In this document: positions 1 through 9,039 of the stretch, one piece after another
Numbering within the stretch: the first letter of the stretch is position 1
Layout of the letters: every line of letters begins with the position of its first letter
Assembly (NCBI RefSeq): GCF_016583825.1
Contig: NZ_NRRV01000008.1
Span: 1-64,000, forward strand
Length of the DNA: 64,000 bases
Direction of reading: 5' to 3'
From: Thiohalocapsa halophila
GTDB taxonomy: Bacteria > Pseudomonadota > Gammaproteobacteria > Chromatiales > Chromatiaceae
Position numbers and translations under genes: made by a program
The notes under the pieces: model-generated
The model's input: the letters and a program-made list of their open reading frames with translations, nothing else
Told to the model about the DNA's origin: nothing
Databases searched by the model: none

Positions 1-113
1 GACGAATATGGCACTACTTTCAGCGCCAAAACCGCAAGTCTTTGACTTTACTGATGGCCGCTTCCCGCTCGTGTACTTTCGATCAATGACTTACCGAAAA
101 TCCGCGCTGGAAA

Positions 114-2231
114 ATGTCAAAGATGGGCCAGGAGCGTCTCGCCGAAGTCGCCGCCGCCGTCGCCGACGACGAGCCCTTCGAGAGTCGCGCCCGCCGCTGG
201 CATCGTGCCGCGACCACCCGCGCACGCCTGGAGACCGCGCTGGCCGCACAGCCGGTCGGCGAGCTGCTGGCGGACTTCAACACCCGGCTCGCCGCCTTCG
301 AGCTCGCCTTTCGCGACCTGTCCCAGCGCCTCGGAGGGCTGGAGCAGCGCAAGCGCCCAGTCCGCGACGCCGAGCAGGCCCTGGCTGACCTGACCCCGCC
401 GGCGCCGTCGATGGCGGCCGATGCCGAGCCTGGTGTCGGTCTGCTCGCCCGGCTCGAAACCACCCGCCGGGCGGTCGCCCTGGCCGAATCCGTGGTCGCT
501 TATCGGCAAGCGCGGCGGCAGGCGCTGGCCGAGCTCCGCGCGGCCCTGCGCGCTGCCGATGAGGCCGCCGTGAGCCTCAAGCCCGTCGTGGGGCCAGTCC
601 GGGATCAGGGCCTGGCGCTCCAGGTGCTCTCAGGGCTGCTGCGTGAGCGTCTCGAAGACGCCGATCCGCCGGCGGCGACCGCGCCCGGCTTTTTCGACGA
701 TCGGGTCCAGCGCCTGTTCCGGGCCGATGCCAAGCTCTCCCAGCGCGCAGCCGCCGCTGGCGAGCGTCTGGCGGCCGTCGAGGAAGCCATACGCAGCAAC
801 CATGCGGCGCTCCTGGAGGCCCGCGCCAGTGAGGCCCAACACCGCGCCGACCTCAGGCGCGAAGAGGTCTGGACCGCCGACGTGGAAGAGCTGCAAGGCC
901 TGGCCAATGCAGCCTTGGTCACCGCCTTCCAGGAAGCCGATCAGCGCTACCGGGACGAGCGCAACCGGCTCCGCGACATCAAGCGGCAGGCGGCTGGCTA
1001 TGTCGAAGCCGCGCGGGAGGCCGGGACTGCCCTGGATGCCCGGGTCAATCCGGTCAGCGTGTCCGGGCGTGGCGTAGAGCAGGCCCAAGCGTTTCAGGAC
1101 TGGCTACGCAGTCAGGGCCTTGCGCTGGACAAGCCGCCGGCCGCCGATGGTCTCCCGGCCGAAGCTGTCGCCAAAGCCACACCCGCTGAGCCTCAGGCAC
1201 CCGCCGGGGGCACTACGGAGTCGACGGCCATCACCGACTCCTGGCTGGATGCGATCCGCGAGCTGCGCGGCAGTACCGTAGTGCGCCGTCGCACCTTCCT
1301 GGAAGAAGGCCAAGCCCTGCGCGACGAGATCCGAGCCGACATGAGCGCCGCCGCCGAGGGGCTGGCCACTCTGGACTCCGCCTACAAGGACATCTGGGAC
1401 GACGCCCGTCGGGCCTGGGCGGCGGCGAGCATCCTGCGCATCCGCGCCAACGCCGGGGACATGCCGGAGGCGGACTTGCCCGAGCGGGTCGCGGACTGGC
1501 GCGAGCGCCGAGGACTGAACCCTGTGGCAGCAGTGGGTGCCGCCGTGGCCCAAGCCCGGGATGCGGTGGCCGAGCGCCTGGCGGCCCTGGATGAGCTGGG
1601 CGACGCGGATGCCCTGATCCCGCCGCTGGACGCCTGGCAGGCCACCCTCAGCGGCAAGGCCCGCAAGCTGTCGAGCTACATCGACCTGCGCCGCAAGTAT
1701 GACGTCATCGGCGACGCCGACGAGATGGACGCCCTGGCGGCGCAGAAGCTGGAGGCGGAGGTCCACCGGCGGGTCGCCGCGGATTTCGGCACCTACTGGA
1801 ACCTTGCCGACTACTTCACCACCGCCGAGGAGGAGACCCTCAACGAGCTGCTCGAGCGCCAGTATCGCCATCTCCTCGTCAGCCGGGGACAGATGGCCAA
1901 TCTAGAAGCGCGCCAAGCCATTCTCGTGCAGCTGATGGCCGAGGCGGAGGCGAGCCGGGAGACGCTGCGCGGCCTGCGGGACGAGGTGGCCGCGGCCGCC
2001 GAGGCGGCCGAGCGGCGCCTGACGGTCGCCACGGCGCTGGCTCGCGCCGCTTTGGAGCCCGGCGCCGCTCGGCAGCTGCTGGCGGACGCGACCGAGGCCA
2101 CGGGCGTCGCCCTCGATGCTGCCGACATCCCCGAGCTGCCCCAGGCCGGCAGCGCCTCGGGGCGGCGCAGCGCCCAGAACGAGCTCATGCGCAGTCTGCG
2201 GCCCGACTGGGCCCTGGCCAGAAGCGGTTGA
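114..2231 (+). CDS. Long coiled-coil protein, probable detached N-terminal region of an MscK/MscS-family channel
   Basis: This 705-residue protein is rich in Ala, Glu, Arg and Leu and reads as helical, coiled-coil-forming segments over most of its length (roughly residues 5-330 and 370-680), with a Pro/Ala-rich linker near 340-370. I see no signal peptide and no membrane helix. Its stop overlaps the TTG start of an MscS-type tail (next entry) by 4 bp, so the two were probably one gene: large MscK/KefA-like channels carry a long helical extracytoplasmic region before the channel domain. The expected transmembrane part is missing between them. The ATG at 114 is the first plausible start, but the true start could lie before the window. 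Function as a stand-alone protein is unknown. Confidence 0.5.
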   Translation: MSKMGQERLAEVAAAVADDEPFESRARRWHRAATTRARLETALAAQPVGELLADFNTRLAAFELAFRDLSQRLGGLEQRKRPVRDAEQALADLTPPAPSMAADAEPGVGLLARLETTRRAVALAESVVAYRQARRQALAELRAALRAADEAAVSLKPVVGPVRDQGLALQVLSGLLRERLEDADPPAATAPGFFDDRVQRLFRADAKLSQRAAAAGERLAAVEEAIRSNHAALLEARASEAQHRADLRREEVWTADVEELQGLANAALVTAFQEADQRYRDERNRLRDIKRQAAGYVEAAREAGTALDARVNPVSVSGRGVEQAQAFQDWLRSQGLALDKPPAADGLPAEAVAKATPAEPQAPAGGTTESTAITDSWLDAIRELRGSTVVRRRTFLEEGQALRDEIRADMSAAAEGLATLDSAYKDIWDDARRAWAAASILRIRANAGDMPEADLPERVADWRERRGLNPVAAVGAAVAQARDAVAERLAALDELGDADALIPPLDAWQATLSGKARKLSSYIDLRRKYDVIGDADEMDALAAQKLEAEVHRRVAADFGTYWNLADYFTTAEEETLNELLERQYRHLLVSRGQMANLEARQAILVQLMAEAEASRETLRGLRDEVAAAAEAAERRLTVATALARAALEPGAARQLLADATEATGVALDAADIPELPQAGSASGRRSAQNELMRSLRPDWALARSG

Positions 2232-2770
2232 ACGTGGGCGACTGGGTCGCCGTGAACAGCAGCTATGGTGTGGTCGAGAGCATCGGACTGCGCCTGACCA
2301 CGGTGCGCGGCTGGGCCGACGGCGGCCTCACTTATATCAGGAACGGCGAGATCAGTTCGGTGACCAACTACAATCGCGGCTCCAAGGCCAATAGCTTTGC
2401 CCGCGGCCAGAAGCGCAATTCCTTCACCGGCCACATCATGGTCAAGGTCTACATCACCAACGACGCCGACCCGGAGGTGGTGGTGAACATCATGCGCCGC
2501 ACCGCGGCGGAGCTGCGCGCCCACCCGGACTACGAGCACGAGATCCACGACATCTGGGTGGAGCCGGGCGTCAACGACATCTTGCCCGACAACAACAGCT
2601 TCGAGTTCCGCGCCCTGCTCATCGGCACAGGCATGATCTGGCACGCCGGCCGCATCTTCCGAAACAATGCCATCGCGTCCCTGCGCGAGGCCGGCATCTC
2701 CCTGCCCCAAGCGCACATCCGGATCACGGATGCGGCGGGCGTCCACCTCGAAGACAACCTCGGCGGCTGA
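2228..2770 (+). CDS. MscS-type mechanosensitive channel C-terminal domain, lacking the pore helices
   Basis: The protein opens with NVGDWVAV, then GVVESIGLRLTTVR and IRNGEISSVTNYNRG. This is the beta-domain that follows the pore helix in MscS family channels (compare the known pattern of a gating beta-domain with PNG and a following N-[FY]-[ST]-R). The C-terminal alpha/beta portion (about residues 65-175) is also typical. The pore-lining TM3 and preceding helices are absent, so it cannot form a channel by itself. It starts at a TTG overlapping the upstream stop. It is best read as the 3' part of a channel gene that lost its membrane segment by internal deletion. Coupling to a pore encoded elsewhere is possible but unsupported. 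Confidence 0.6.
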   Translation: MNVGDWVAVNSSYGVVESIGLRLTTVRGWADGGLTYIRNGEISSVTNYNRGSKANSFARGQKRNSFTGHIMVKVYITNDADPEVVVNIMRRTAAELRAHPDYEHEIHDIWVEPGVNDILPDNNSFEFRALLIGTGMIWHAGRIFRNNAIASLREAGISLPQAHIRITDAAGVHLEDNLGG

Positions 2771-3274
2771 CCGGGCGCTTCGTCTTCCGCCGCGACTGTC
2801 GGCGGCGATGTCGTCGTCGCCGACACCGCGGCGCCGCCGCCTCCGCCAGCGGCCGCACCACCTCCAGCACCCAAACCGAGCACCAGGCATGATCCTAGGA
2901 ACGGTAGTTGAACGGCCCCCAGGGTGCGTCCCGCGTGGCGTCCAGCAAGGCACAACGAGGCGGAATAGCCGACCTATTCCAACGAGTTGTAACGCAGCTG
3001 GGCGCCGCGCGGGGCGTGCCATGGGGGTCGTAGCGGCCCGCACCCGGGAGGTGACCTTGAAATCGGTACGAATTCTCAAATTGCGCAAGCACTTGTAGCT
3101 GCGACAAAGCGGTCAACTGCCGTTTCTAGGATGATGGCGCTATGGGTGGCGTTGCGGCCCAAGCCGGCTGCTGCGATGCTTCGGCGCACCAGACTGCGAC
3201 ATAGGCTCTTGGAACGGCGGCGAGCTGGCGGCGTATGCGCAGCGCACTCGGGATATCTTGGGACCAGCTAGCGA
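2771..3274 (+). other. Intergenic stretch, no gene recognised
   Basis: About 500 bp between the channel tail and the sensor kinase. Short open frames exist on both strands, but none has recognisable protein features or a convincing ribosome binding site. The kinase promoter is presumably in the last 150 bp. Confidence 0.4.
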
Positions 3275-5977
3275 ATGGGTTGGGTAACGATCATCTGGGC
3301 CATGATGGCGGGCGTGGCGGCGACGCTGGCCGGCCTCTATCTGATCGCCTGGCTCCGGGCGCGCAAGGATCTGTCCTACCTCGCCTTTGTCGTCCTGGCC
3401 GCGAGCGTCGTGGGTCTCGCCGGGACGGAGCTGTGGATGATGAAGGCCCAGACAGCGCACGAGCTCGGCGAGGCCCTGCGTTGGTTTCAAATCCCGATCT
3501 GGTCCGGGGTCTGTTCCCTCGCGGCCCTCGTTTACCTGCGCTTGCGACCGCGCGTCGTTTGGATCGGCTGGCTCGCCGTTGTGCTGAGAACGGCGTCGCT
3601 GGTGCCGAATTTTCTGTCCCCGACGAATCTCAACTACACGCAGATCACGGGGATCAGTCACGTCCGCGTCCTCGGCGAATCCGTGACCCTGGCCACCGGG
3701 GAGCCAAACCCCTGGATGCTGCTCGGCCAAGCGAGCCTGCTGCTGGCGCTGTTGTTCATCACCGACGGCGGTGTCAGCGCGTGGCGACGGGGCGGCCGTG
3801 AACGGCCGCTGTGGCTGGTGATCAGTCTGTTCGCGCTGGTCGCGCTCGGCGTCGCCCAGGCGGTACTCGTGTTCTGGGGCGGTGTCGCTTTGCCGATGAT
3901 GGGCTCGCCGCTGTTTCTGCTGACCGCGATCGCAATGGCGCACGAGCTGAGCTCCGGCCTGCTGCGCGCCGAGCGTGCGGAGCGTGAGGTGGTAGCCAAG
4001 GACGCTGCCTTGGGACTCAGCGAGCAGCGCTTGAGCCTCGCAGCCGAGGCCGCGGCGGCCGGTTTTTGGAGTCTGGATGGGCAAACCGGGGCCATTTGGG
4101 CGACGCCCAAGACGCGCGAGCTGCTCGGGGTGAGCGCGGATGGGGGTCTGCGGCTTGCGGATATCATGCAGCGTGTGGCTGCGCGCGATCGCCCGGGGCT
4201 GGAGCAGCTCATCACCCGCGCACAGCACTCGGAAGAACGCTATCGCACCGAGTTCCGGATCATCGACCCCCAGAGCGGGGTTCGTTGGCTCGTCGGTGTG
4301 GGTGGCAGCGTGGCCGAGACCGAGGCGGCGCCGAGGACGCTGATGGGGGTGATCATGGACATTTCCGCACGGCGGGCCATGCAGGATCAGATCCGCCGGC
4401 AACAGACACGACTGACGGCGATGCAGCGGGAAGAGAACGCCCGACTGACGGCGGAGGTGGCCAAGCAGACCGAAGCGCTGCGCGAGGCGACTGCGCAGGC
4501 GCAGGCGAGCAGTGAGGCCAAGTCCAAGTTCCTGTCCAGCGCCAGCCATGAGCTGCGCGCACCCTTGCACGACCTGCTCGGCTATGCACAGCTGCTCTCG
4601 CGCGAGATCCCGCCCGGGGCGCAGGCGCATCTCGCGGTGATTCAGAAAAGCGGTAGCCAGCTGCTGCACCTGATCGACGATATCCTGGAGTTCAGCCGCG
4701 GCGACGTGAAGCCTCTGCTCATTGATCGAGCACCATTGTCGCTGTCCAACCTGGCTGCGCACCTCGAGGCGACCTGTGCGCCGGCGGCCGCACGGGGCGG
4801 CAATCGGTTCGAGACGCGCGTCGAGCCGGGATCGAGCGATTGGGTGATCGCCGACGAGCGCAAGCTCACCCAGGTTCTGCGCAACCTGATCGACAATGCC
4901 TGCAAGTACACCCGCAACGGTCTCATCGAGCTCGGTATCGAAACGGTTGACGCCGCTGGCACGGCCGGCGAGCCCGAGGACACCGACGAGCCGCTGGTGC
5001 GTTTCTCGGTTCGGGATACCGGTGTCGGGATTCCGGCTGACCAGCAGGAGGCGATCTTCGAGCCCTTCAAGCGGCTCGACCGCTATGACCGTGCGCCCGG
5101 GTTGGGGCTGGGTCTGGCTATCTGCCAACAAATCGTCGCGGCCAAGGGCGGGCGGATTCGGGTGCAGAGCCGGCAAGGGCAGGATTCCGGCAGTCTATTC
5201 AGCTTCGATCTGAGGTTGCGGATGGCCGAAACCGGAAGGGAGGCCGAGGGCAGCGAAAGCCCGCGCGCCATCGTCGGCTATTGTGGGCGGCCACGGACGG
5301 TTCTGATTGTCGATGACAGGGCCAGCAGTCGCCGGCTGCTCGCCGAGCGTTGTGAGCTCCTGGGCTTGGAGGTGCTGGAAGCGGCCACTGGCCGGGACGC
5401 CTTGGACCAGCTCCTCATGGTCGCTCGGAAGCCCGATCTCGCCCTCGTCGATCAGTTCATGCCGGAGCTGGACGGCTGGGGGTTTCTGCGCCGCGTGCGC
5501 GCAGCCGAGCAGTTCCGGGAACTGCCTGTTGTCCTCATTTCGGCGGCGCCCTTGCAGCGACCCGACGATTTTCCCGCCGGCGTCGAGTTCGACGAAGTGG
5601 CCTTGAAACCCATTTCGGCAACGGCGCTCACCGACATGCTGCAGCGCCACCTCGACCTGGTGTGGGAATACGCCGACACGGACCTCCCGGCGGACGCCGC
5701 CGCCTCGACCTCAGACGTCGATCCGACTGCGCTGTCCCTACCGCCGGGCTGCTGCGAGCCAAAGCTCGCCCAGCTCCAAGAGATGCTGGCGCTGGGCGCG
5801 GTGGTCGCGATCGAACAATGGGCCGTCGAGATGGCCGAGGCCTACCCGGCGCACGGCGGCCTTTGGGATGAAATCAGGCACCGCGCCAACCGCGTCGATC
5901 TCGTCGGGCTGCAAGAGCTTGTCGCACGACTTCGACCGACCACATCCGCCGCGGCGCGCGCGGACGAGGTGTCCTGA
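3275..5977 (+). CDS. Hybrid sensor histidine kinase (membrane sensor, PAS, HisKA, HATPase, receiver)
   Basis: An inner-membrane sensor of 900 residues. About seven hydrophobic helices fill residues 5-225 (histidine-kinase N-terminal 7TM type). A PAS-like domain spans about 245-365 and a coiled coil 370-415. The HisKA H-box is SHELRAP with His425. The ATPase shows the N-box (N541), DTGVGIP (581-587) and GLGLGLA (609-615). A receiver at about 675-795 carries the acidic pair D680/D681, phospho-acceptor D726 in LALVDQFMP and the conserved Lys in ALKP. A helical tail of about 100 residues follows and could be a degenerate phosphotransfer module. No partner regulator is adjacent on this strand; the receiver-AraC gene near 8 kb is the nearest candidate. 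The ligand is unknown. Confidence 0.9.
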   Translation: MGWVTIIWAMMAGVAATLAGLYLIAWLRARKDLSYLAFVVLAASVVGLAGTELWMMKAQTAHELGEALRWFQIPIWSGVCSLAALVYLRLRPRVVWIGWLAVVLRTASLVPNFLSPTNLNYTQITGISHVRVLGESVTLATGEPNPWMLLGQASLLLALLFITDGGVSAWRRGGRERPLWLVISLFALVALGVAQAVLVFWGGVALPMMGSPLFLLTAIAMAHELSSGLLRAERAEREVVAKDAALGLSEQRLSLAAEAAAAGFWSLDGQTGAIWATPKTRELLGVSADGGLRLADIMQRVAARDRPGLEQLITRAQHSEERYRTEFRIIDPQSGVRWLVGVGGSVAETEAAPRTLMGVIMDISARRAMQDQIRRQQTRLTAMQREENARLTAEVAKQTEALREATAQAQASSEAKSKFLSSASHELRAPLHDLLGYAQLLSREIPPGAQAHLAVIQKSGSQLLHLIDDILEFSRGDVKPLLIDRAPLSLSNLAAHLEATCAPAAARGGNRFETRVEPGSSDWVIADERKLTQVLRNLIDNACKYTRNGLIELGIETVDAAGTAGEPEDTDEPLVRFSVRDTGVGIPADQQEAIFEPFKRLDRYDRAPGLGLGLAICQQIVAAKGGRIRVQSRQGQDSGSLFSFDLRLRMAETGREAEGSESPRAIVGYCGRPRTVLIVDDRASSRRLLAERCELLGLEVLEAATGRDALDQLLMVARKPDLALVDQFMPELDGWGFLRRVRAAEQFRELPVVLISAAPLQRPDDFPAGVEFDEVALKPISATALTDMLQRHLDLVWEYADTDLPADAAASTSDVDPTALSLPPGCCEPKLAQLQEMLALGAVVAIEQWAVEMAEAYPAHGGLWDEIRHRANRVDLVGLQELVARLRPTTSAAARADEVS

Positions 5978-5992
5978 GCAGCCTGGTTGATC

Positions 5993-6073
5993 CTAGACTT
6001 GGTTTAGGACGCGGCCGAGATCGGCCGGAATGCGGCCGGTCTTGACCAGATGTTTGCCGAATAACGCGCCGGC
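5993..6073 (-). pseudogene. HEPN-domain toxin remnant
   Basis: Reading the minus strand gives GALFGKHLVKTGRIPADLGRVLNQV and then a TAG. This matches the C-terminal HEPN pattern (a FxxHFVKTGxxPxxLGxxLN-like helix) of MNT-HEPN toxin-antitoxin pairs. Only about 27 codons remain, and the ARQ/RxxxxxH ribonuclease part is not present. It lies immediately after the nucleotidyltransferase remnant, in the gene order expected for an MNT-HEPN operon. Confidence 0.5.
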
Positions 6074-6074
6074 G

Positions 6075-6199
6075 TCACAGATAGATCCCCTCGCGGCGGA
6101 TGTGCTCGATGAGCGCGGGGTTCGAGAAGCGTTCCGGATGCATCCACTCTTCTTGCCACAAGGGAAGGGCTTCGATCAGGATGCCGATATCCAGGTCAG
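6075..6199 (-). pseudogene. MNT-type nucleotidyltransferase antitoxin remnant (3' end only)
   Basis: The minus strand encodes about 40 residues, including EEWMHPERFSNPALIEHIRREG and IYL before a TGA. This resembles the C-terminal end of small nucleotidyltransferase-fold antitoxins, which typically finish with an NPxLIxxIxREG motif. The catalytic GS...DxD part is gone, replaced by the end of the DsrE-like gene at 6196. With the HEPN fragment it marks a decayed toxin-antitoxin locus. Confidence 0.45.
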
Positions 6200-6627
6200 A
6201 ATGTTAGATTCTGATACGCGCGATCGAGCAGCTTGCCGGCCATCGCGGCCGGCTTGGCGACGCCGATGCCGGGCAGCAGGTCCTCGGGCGATTTGCCGGC
6301 ATTCGGCAGGTAGAGCGGGCACACCTGAACCTTGGCGCCGCTGTCAATCAGCGTCTGCAGCAGCATGGTCGGCGACTTGTTGGACGGCAAGAGCGCCTCG
6401 GTTTGCGTCGCTTTGAGTGCCAGCTCGCCGGCAGCACCGCACAGGGTCAGATTGACGGTCCGATCATGCGTGCTCACGGTCTGCACCGACAGGACCATCG
6501 CCATCATCTGCGCTTGGCGCTCCGGGCTCGTGACGATCACGTTCAGCCCCTCCGCGGGGTCGGCCGCGACCTTGGCGGAGCATGCGAGTGAAGCGGCCAG
6601 CGCAGTGGCAAGCAAGTGTTTGGTCAT
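6196..6627 (-). CDS. Exported DsrE-family-like protein
   Basis: A 143-residue protein with an N-terminal signal peptide (MTKHLLATALAASLACSA, then mature VAADPAEG). The mature part reads VIVTSPERQAQMMAMVLSV, VNLTLCGAAGELAL and VQVCPLYLPNAGKSPEDLLPGIGVA, which follows the DsrE/DsrF/YchN fold with conserved Cys at the second and third strands. DsrE proteins handle sulfur or thiol groups; cytoplasmic DsrEFH does so in sulfur oxidation, but this copy appears to be periplasmic. The start is fixed by the signal peptide and by AAGAGG a few bases upstream. It follows the AI-2E permease gene by 55 bp and is probably co-transcribed. The substrate is unknown. Confidence 0.7.
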   Translation of the reverse strand: MTKHLLATALAASLACSAKVAADPAEGLNVIVTSPERQAQMMAMVLSVQTVSTHDRTVNLTLCGAAGELALKATQTEALLPSNKSPTMLLQTLIDSGAKVQVCPLYLPNAGKSPEDLLPGIGVAKPAAMAGKLLDRAYQNLTF

Positions 6628-6682
6628 AAGGGACCTCTTGGCGTGGTTGGTCGCAGTCCGTGCGCGATGGCGGCGAGGCTGC

Positions 6683-7765
6683 TCAATCGTCGCTCTCCGT
6701 CGCCTCGCCGGGGGCGGCCGGTGAGCCATTCGACGCCTTGAGCTCCGGCCCCAGCATAATCGCCAGCGCCCGGGTGTGCGGGCTCGCATCCAGGGCTGCG
6801 ATCAGCGTCGCCGTGAGGGGCACGGCGAGGAACATGCCCACCAGGCCGAACAGCCAGCCCCAGAACAGCAGCGAAATGAACACCGCCAGTGTCGAAATGC
6901 CGAGCCCGCGGCCCATGATCCGCGGCTCGACGAAGTTGCCGACGCCGATGTTGACCACCAGGAACCCGAGTGCGGCAAGAACCGCCTCCGTAAGCCCCAG
7001 CTGCACCAGGGCCATCAGCACCGGCGGGACGGCGGCGATAATGGAGCCGACGGTGGGGACGAAGTTGAGCAGAAACGCGAGCACGCCCCAGAGAGGTGCG
7101 AAATCGACGCCCAAGAAGGTGAGCCAGGCCCAGATGACGACACCGGTCGCCAGGCTGGTGAGGGCCTTGATGGCCATGTAGCGGTTGAGGCGCGCGAGGA
7201 GCTGGTTGATGCGCGCCTCCGCCTCCGGCGACGGCTTGAAGGCCACCTTGAGCTTGGTCTGCATGCTCGGCGCCTCCAGCAGGATGAACATCACCGCGAG
7301 CAGCACCAGGAACCCCATTGCCAGCGCGCCGCTGGCATTGGAGAGCATGAGGCGTACGAGTCCGACGATTTTCTGGGGGGCGAACAGGTCGGGAATGGCT
7401 TCCTGGGAGTGCTCCATGCCGAAGCGCTCCAGGAAGCCGCCCGCTTGCTGGCTGAGCAGCATGAAGCGCTCCTGGTAGGTCGGGAAGCTGTCGCGGAAGC
7501 CCTCCAGGGCCCCCGTGGTGAGCAGCGCCAGGAGGCTGCCGGCGTCCAGCAGGACGAAGGCGATAAGCGCGAGCGCCCCCCACTTCGGCACGCCTTTACG
7601 GCGCATCCAGCGCAGCGGAGGCGTTGCGACGATGGCGAGGAACACCGCCAGCAGCAACGGCGACAGGATCGGATTCGCCATGTGCAGGAGGGTGATAATC
7701 AGCGCGACGGCGCCGGCGATAATGAGCCCCCGGGCGGGCGGCGAGAATTGGGCCTGGATGGACAT
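6683..7765 (-). CDS. AI-2E family transporter (PerM-like membrane protein)
   Basis: A 360-residue inner-membrane protein with the family layout: paired N-terminal helices (about 10-75), a long amphipathic region (80-145) and a C-terminal bundle with LLNFVPTVGSIIAAVPP and the signature NFVEPRIMGRGLGIS. Members include the E. coli TqsA/YdgG autoinducer-2 exporter and PerM, and others act as ion or organic-solute transporters, so the substrate cannot be assigned. The Ala/Glu/Asp-rich C-terminus is cytoplasmic. It lies between the receiver-AraC regulator (135 bp upstream) and the exported DsrE-like gene, all on the minus strand. Confidence 0.85.
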   Translation of the reverse strand: MSIQAQFSPPARGLIIAGAVALIITLLHMANPILSPLLLAVFLAIVATPPLRWMRRKGVPKWGALALIAFVLLDAGSLLALLTTGALEGFRDSFPTYQERFMLLSQQAGGFLERFGMEHSQEAIPDLFAPQKIVGLVRLMLSNASGALAMGFLVLLAVMFILLEAPSMQTKLKVAFKPSPEAEARINQLLARLNRYMAIKALTSLATGVVIWAWLTFLGVDFAPLWGVLAFLLNFVPTVGSIIAAVPPVLMALVQLGLTEAVLAALGFLVVNIGVGNFVEPRIMGRGLGISTLAVFISLLFWGWLFGLVGMFLAVPLTATLIAALDASPHTRALAIMLGPELKASNGSPAAPGEATESDD

Positions 7766-7899
7766 GCGTCAGTCCTTCGGTGATGGTGCTCTGGCTTCTG
7801 TGTGACAGCAGGATGCCAGTGGCCGATTCGGACCAGCGGGCCGCCGGGCTTTGGCCGACGCGCAGGCCCGTGCCTGCATCGTCGCACGCGGCCGTCCAA

Positions 7900-8706
7900 T
7901 CATATTGCAGTCGGCGCGTCGATGCCGGTCTCCAGCTGGCCGCGCCGATATTGCCGCGGCGTGACGCCGAAGTGGCGCCGGAAGGCTCGCGTGAAGTCGC
8001 CGGCGTTGCGATATCCAACCCGGTCCGCGATCAGCTGCACCTGCAGGTCGGTGTCGTGGAGCAGACCGCGGCCGCGCTCCAGGCGCAGCTGCTGCAGATA
8101 CTCATAAGCGCTCATGCCGACCTGGTCGCGAAAGATGCGGGTGAGTCGCTGCTGGTTGGTGCCGACCTTGTGCGCGAGGTCCACGCAGCTCGGCGGCGCG
8201 GTGAGCTGCCGCGTGAGAATGGCCACCGCCTGGTTGAACATGCGCCGATCGCGTTGCGCAGCGGAGGCGGACGGCGAGCCACCCAGTGCACCATCCAGCG
8301 TTTGGTTGGTGAGCGCCCGGAGTCGCGTCCGCTCGCCGAGCTGCACGAAGACCCGCGCGAGGACCTCCTGCTCCGAGAAGGGTTTGGTGATGTAGTCGGC
8401 GGCGCCGGCTGCGAAGCCGCGCAGCTTGTCTTCCGTCTCCATGGCGGCCGAGAGGAAAACCACCGGGATGTCGGCCGTGCGCGCATCGGCCTTGAGGCGG
8501 GCACAGACGCTGAAGCCGTCGGTGCCTGGCATCATGACATCCAGCATGATCAGGTCGGGTCTGCCGTCGATGGCGATCCGCAGCGCATCCTCACCGTTCT
8601 GTGCCGCCAAGAGGTCGATGTCGCGATCCTTGAGGTAGGCCATCAACAAGGCGACCGACGAGGGTTGATCGTCCACCACGAGGACGCGGGCGATGAAGTC
8701 GGGCAT
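7900..8706 (-). CDS. Response regulator with receiver and AraC-type DNA-binding domain
   Basis: A cytoplasmic transcription factor of 268 residues. The receiver (5-125) has the acidic pocket VDDQ (D12/D13), phospho-acceptor D56 in LIMLDVMMPG and Lys108 in ITKPF. The C-terminal part (about 165-260) holds two helix-turn-helix motifs of the AraC/XylS family, ending with the signature VGYRNAGDFTRAFRRHFGVTPRQYR. The ATG at 8706 is chosen because the receiver begins directly after it; the frame stays open upstream without domain content. The hybrid kinase at 3.3-6.0 kb is a possible partner. Its targets may include the AI-2E and DsrE-like genes just downstream. Confidence 0.9.
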   Translation of the reverse strand: MPDFIARVLVVDDQPSSVALLMAYLKDRDIDLLAAQNGEDALRIAIDGRPDLIMLDVMMPGTDGFSVCARLKADARTADIPVVFLSAAMETEDKLRGFAAGAADYITKPFSEQEVLARVFVQLGERTRLRALTNQTLDGALGGSPSASAAQRDRRMFNQAVAILTRQLTAPPSCVDLAHKVGTNQQRLTRIFRDQVGMSAYEYLQQLRLERGRGLLHDTDLQVQLIADRVGYRNAGDFTRAFRRHFGVTPRQYRRGQLETGIDAPTAI

Positions 8707-8728
8707 CACCGGATTCCTGCAAAAACAT

Positions 8729-8977
8729 CTACATCCCTGGCAGTTTGCCCTTACTGGTGCGCTTGCGTCCCGCTGCGATGGCTGCGCCCAGCGTATCGGC
8801 ACAGCATTCTTTCGTCGGAGCTGAATCGACGCTGGCCTTGAGCCCAGTCGCGACGACGCCAAGCACATTGTGCTGGAGCGGGTGGCTTGCGGGCGCCTTG
8901 CAGGCGGTGTAGACGTCATCGGGCTGCGCGATCTCGCCGTCCGGCAGAAAGCGCCTGCTGCGCACCCGGCGGCCGGT
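8729..8977 (-). pseudogene. Possible 3' fragment of an unrecognised gene
   Basis: The minus-strand frame from the dispersed palindrome at 8984-9023 down to 8729 encodes about 80 residues (including PDGEIAQPDDVYTACKAP and ECCADTLGAAIAAGRK). It has no recognised domain and no start codon of its own. The repeat element forms its upstream edge, so it may be the truncated end of a gene interrupted there. It could also be a chance open frame. Confidence 0.2.
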
Positions 8978-8983
8978 TGAGGG

Positions 8984-9023
8984 CGTCTCGAAAAATGCCT
9001 TGGAAGGCATTTTTCGAGGTCCC
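8984..9023. repeat. Dispersed palindromic element, copy 1
   Basis: Core CTCGAAAAATGCC and GGCATTTTTCGAG form a near-perfect hairpin at 8987-9018. The flanks (GCGTC on one side, GTCCCC on the other) are shared, in inverted orientation, with the copy at 38287-38328. It lies just beyond the stop of the ion-channel gene and may act as its transcription terminator. Confidence 0.75.
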
Positions 9024-9039
9024 CTTGATGGGTAAGGGC

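Noticed and set aside
3140-5176. 678-residue frame antisense to the hybrid kinase
   Set aside because: Low-complexity Arg/Gln/Pro composition caused by GC-rich third positions in the kinase gene.
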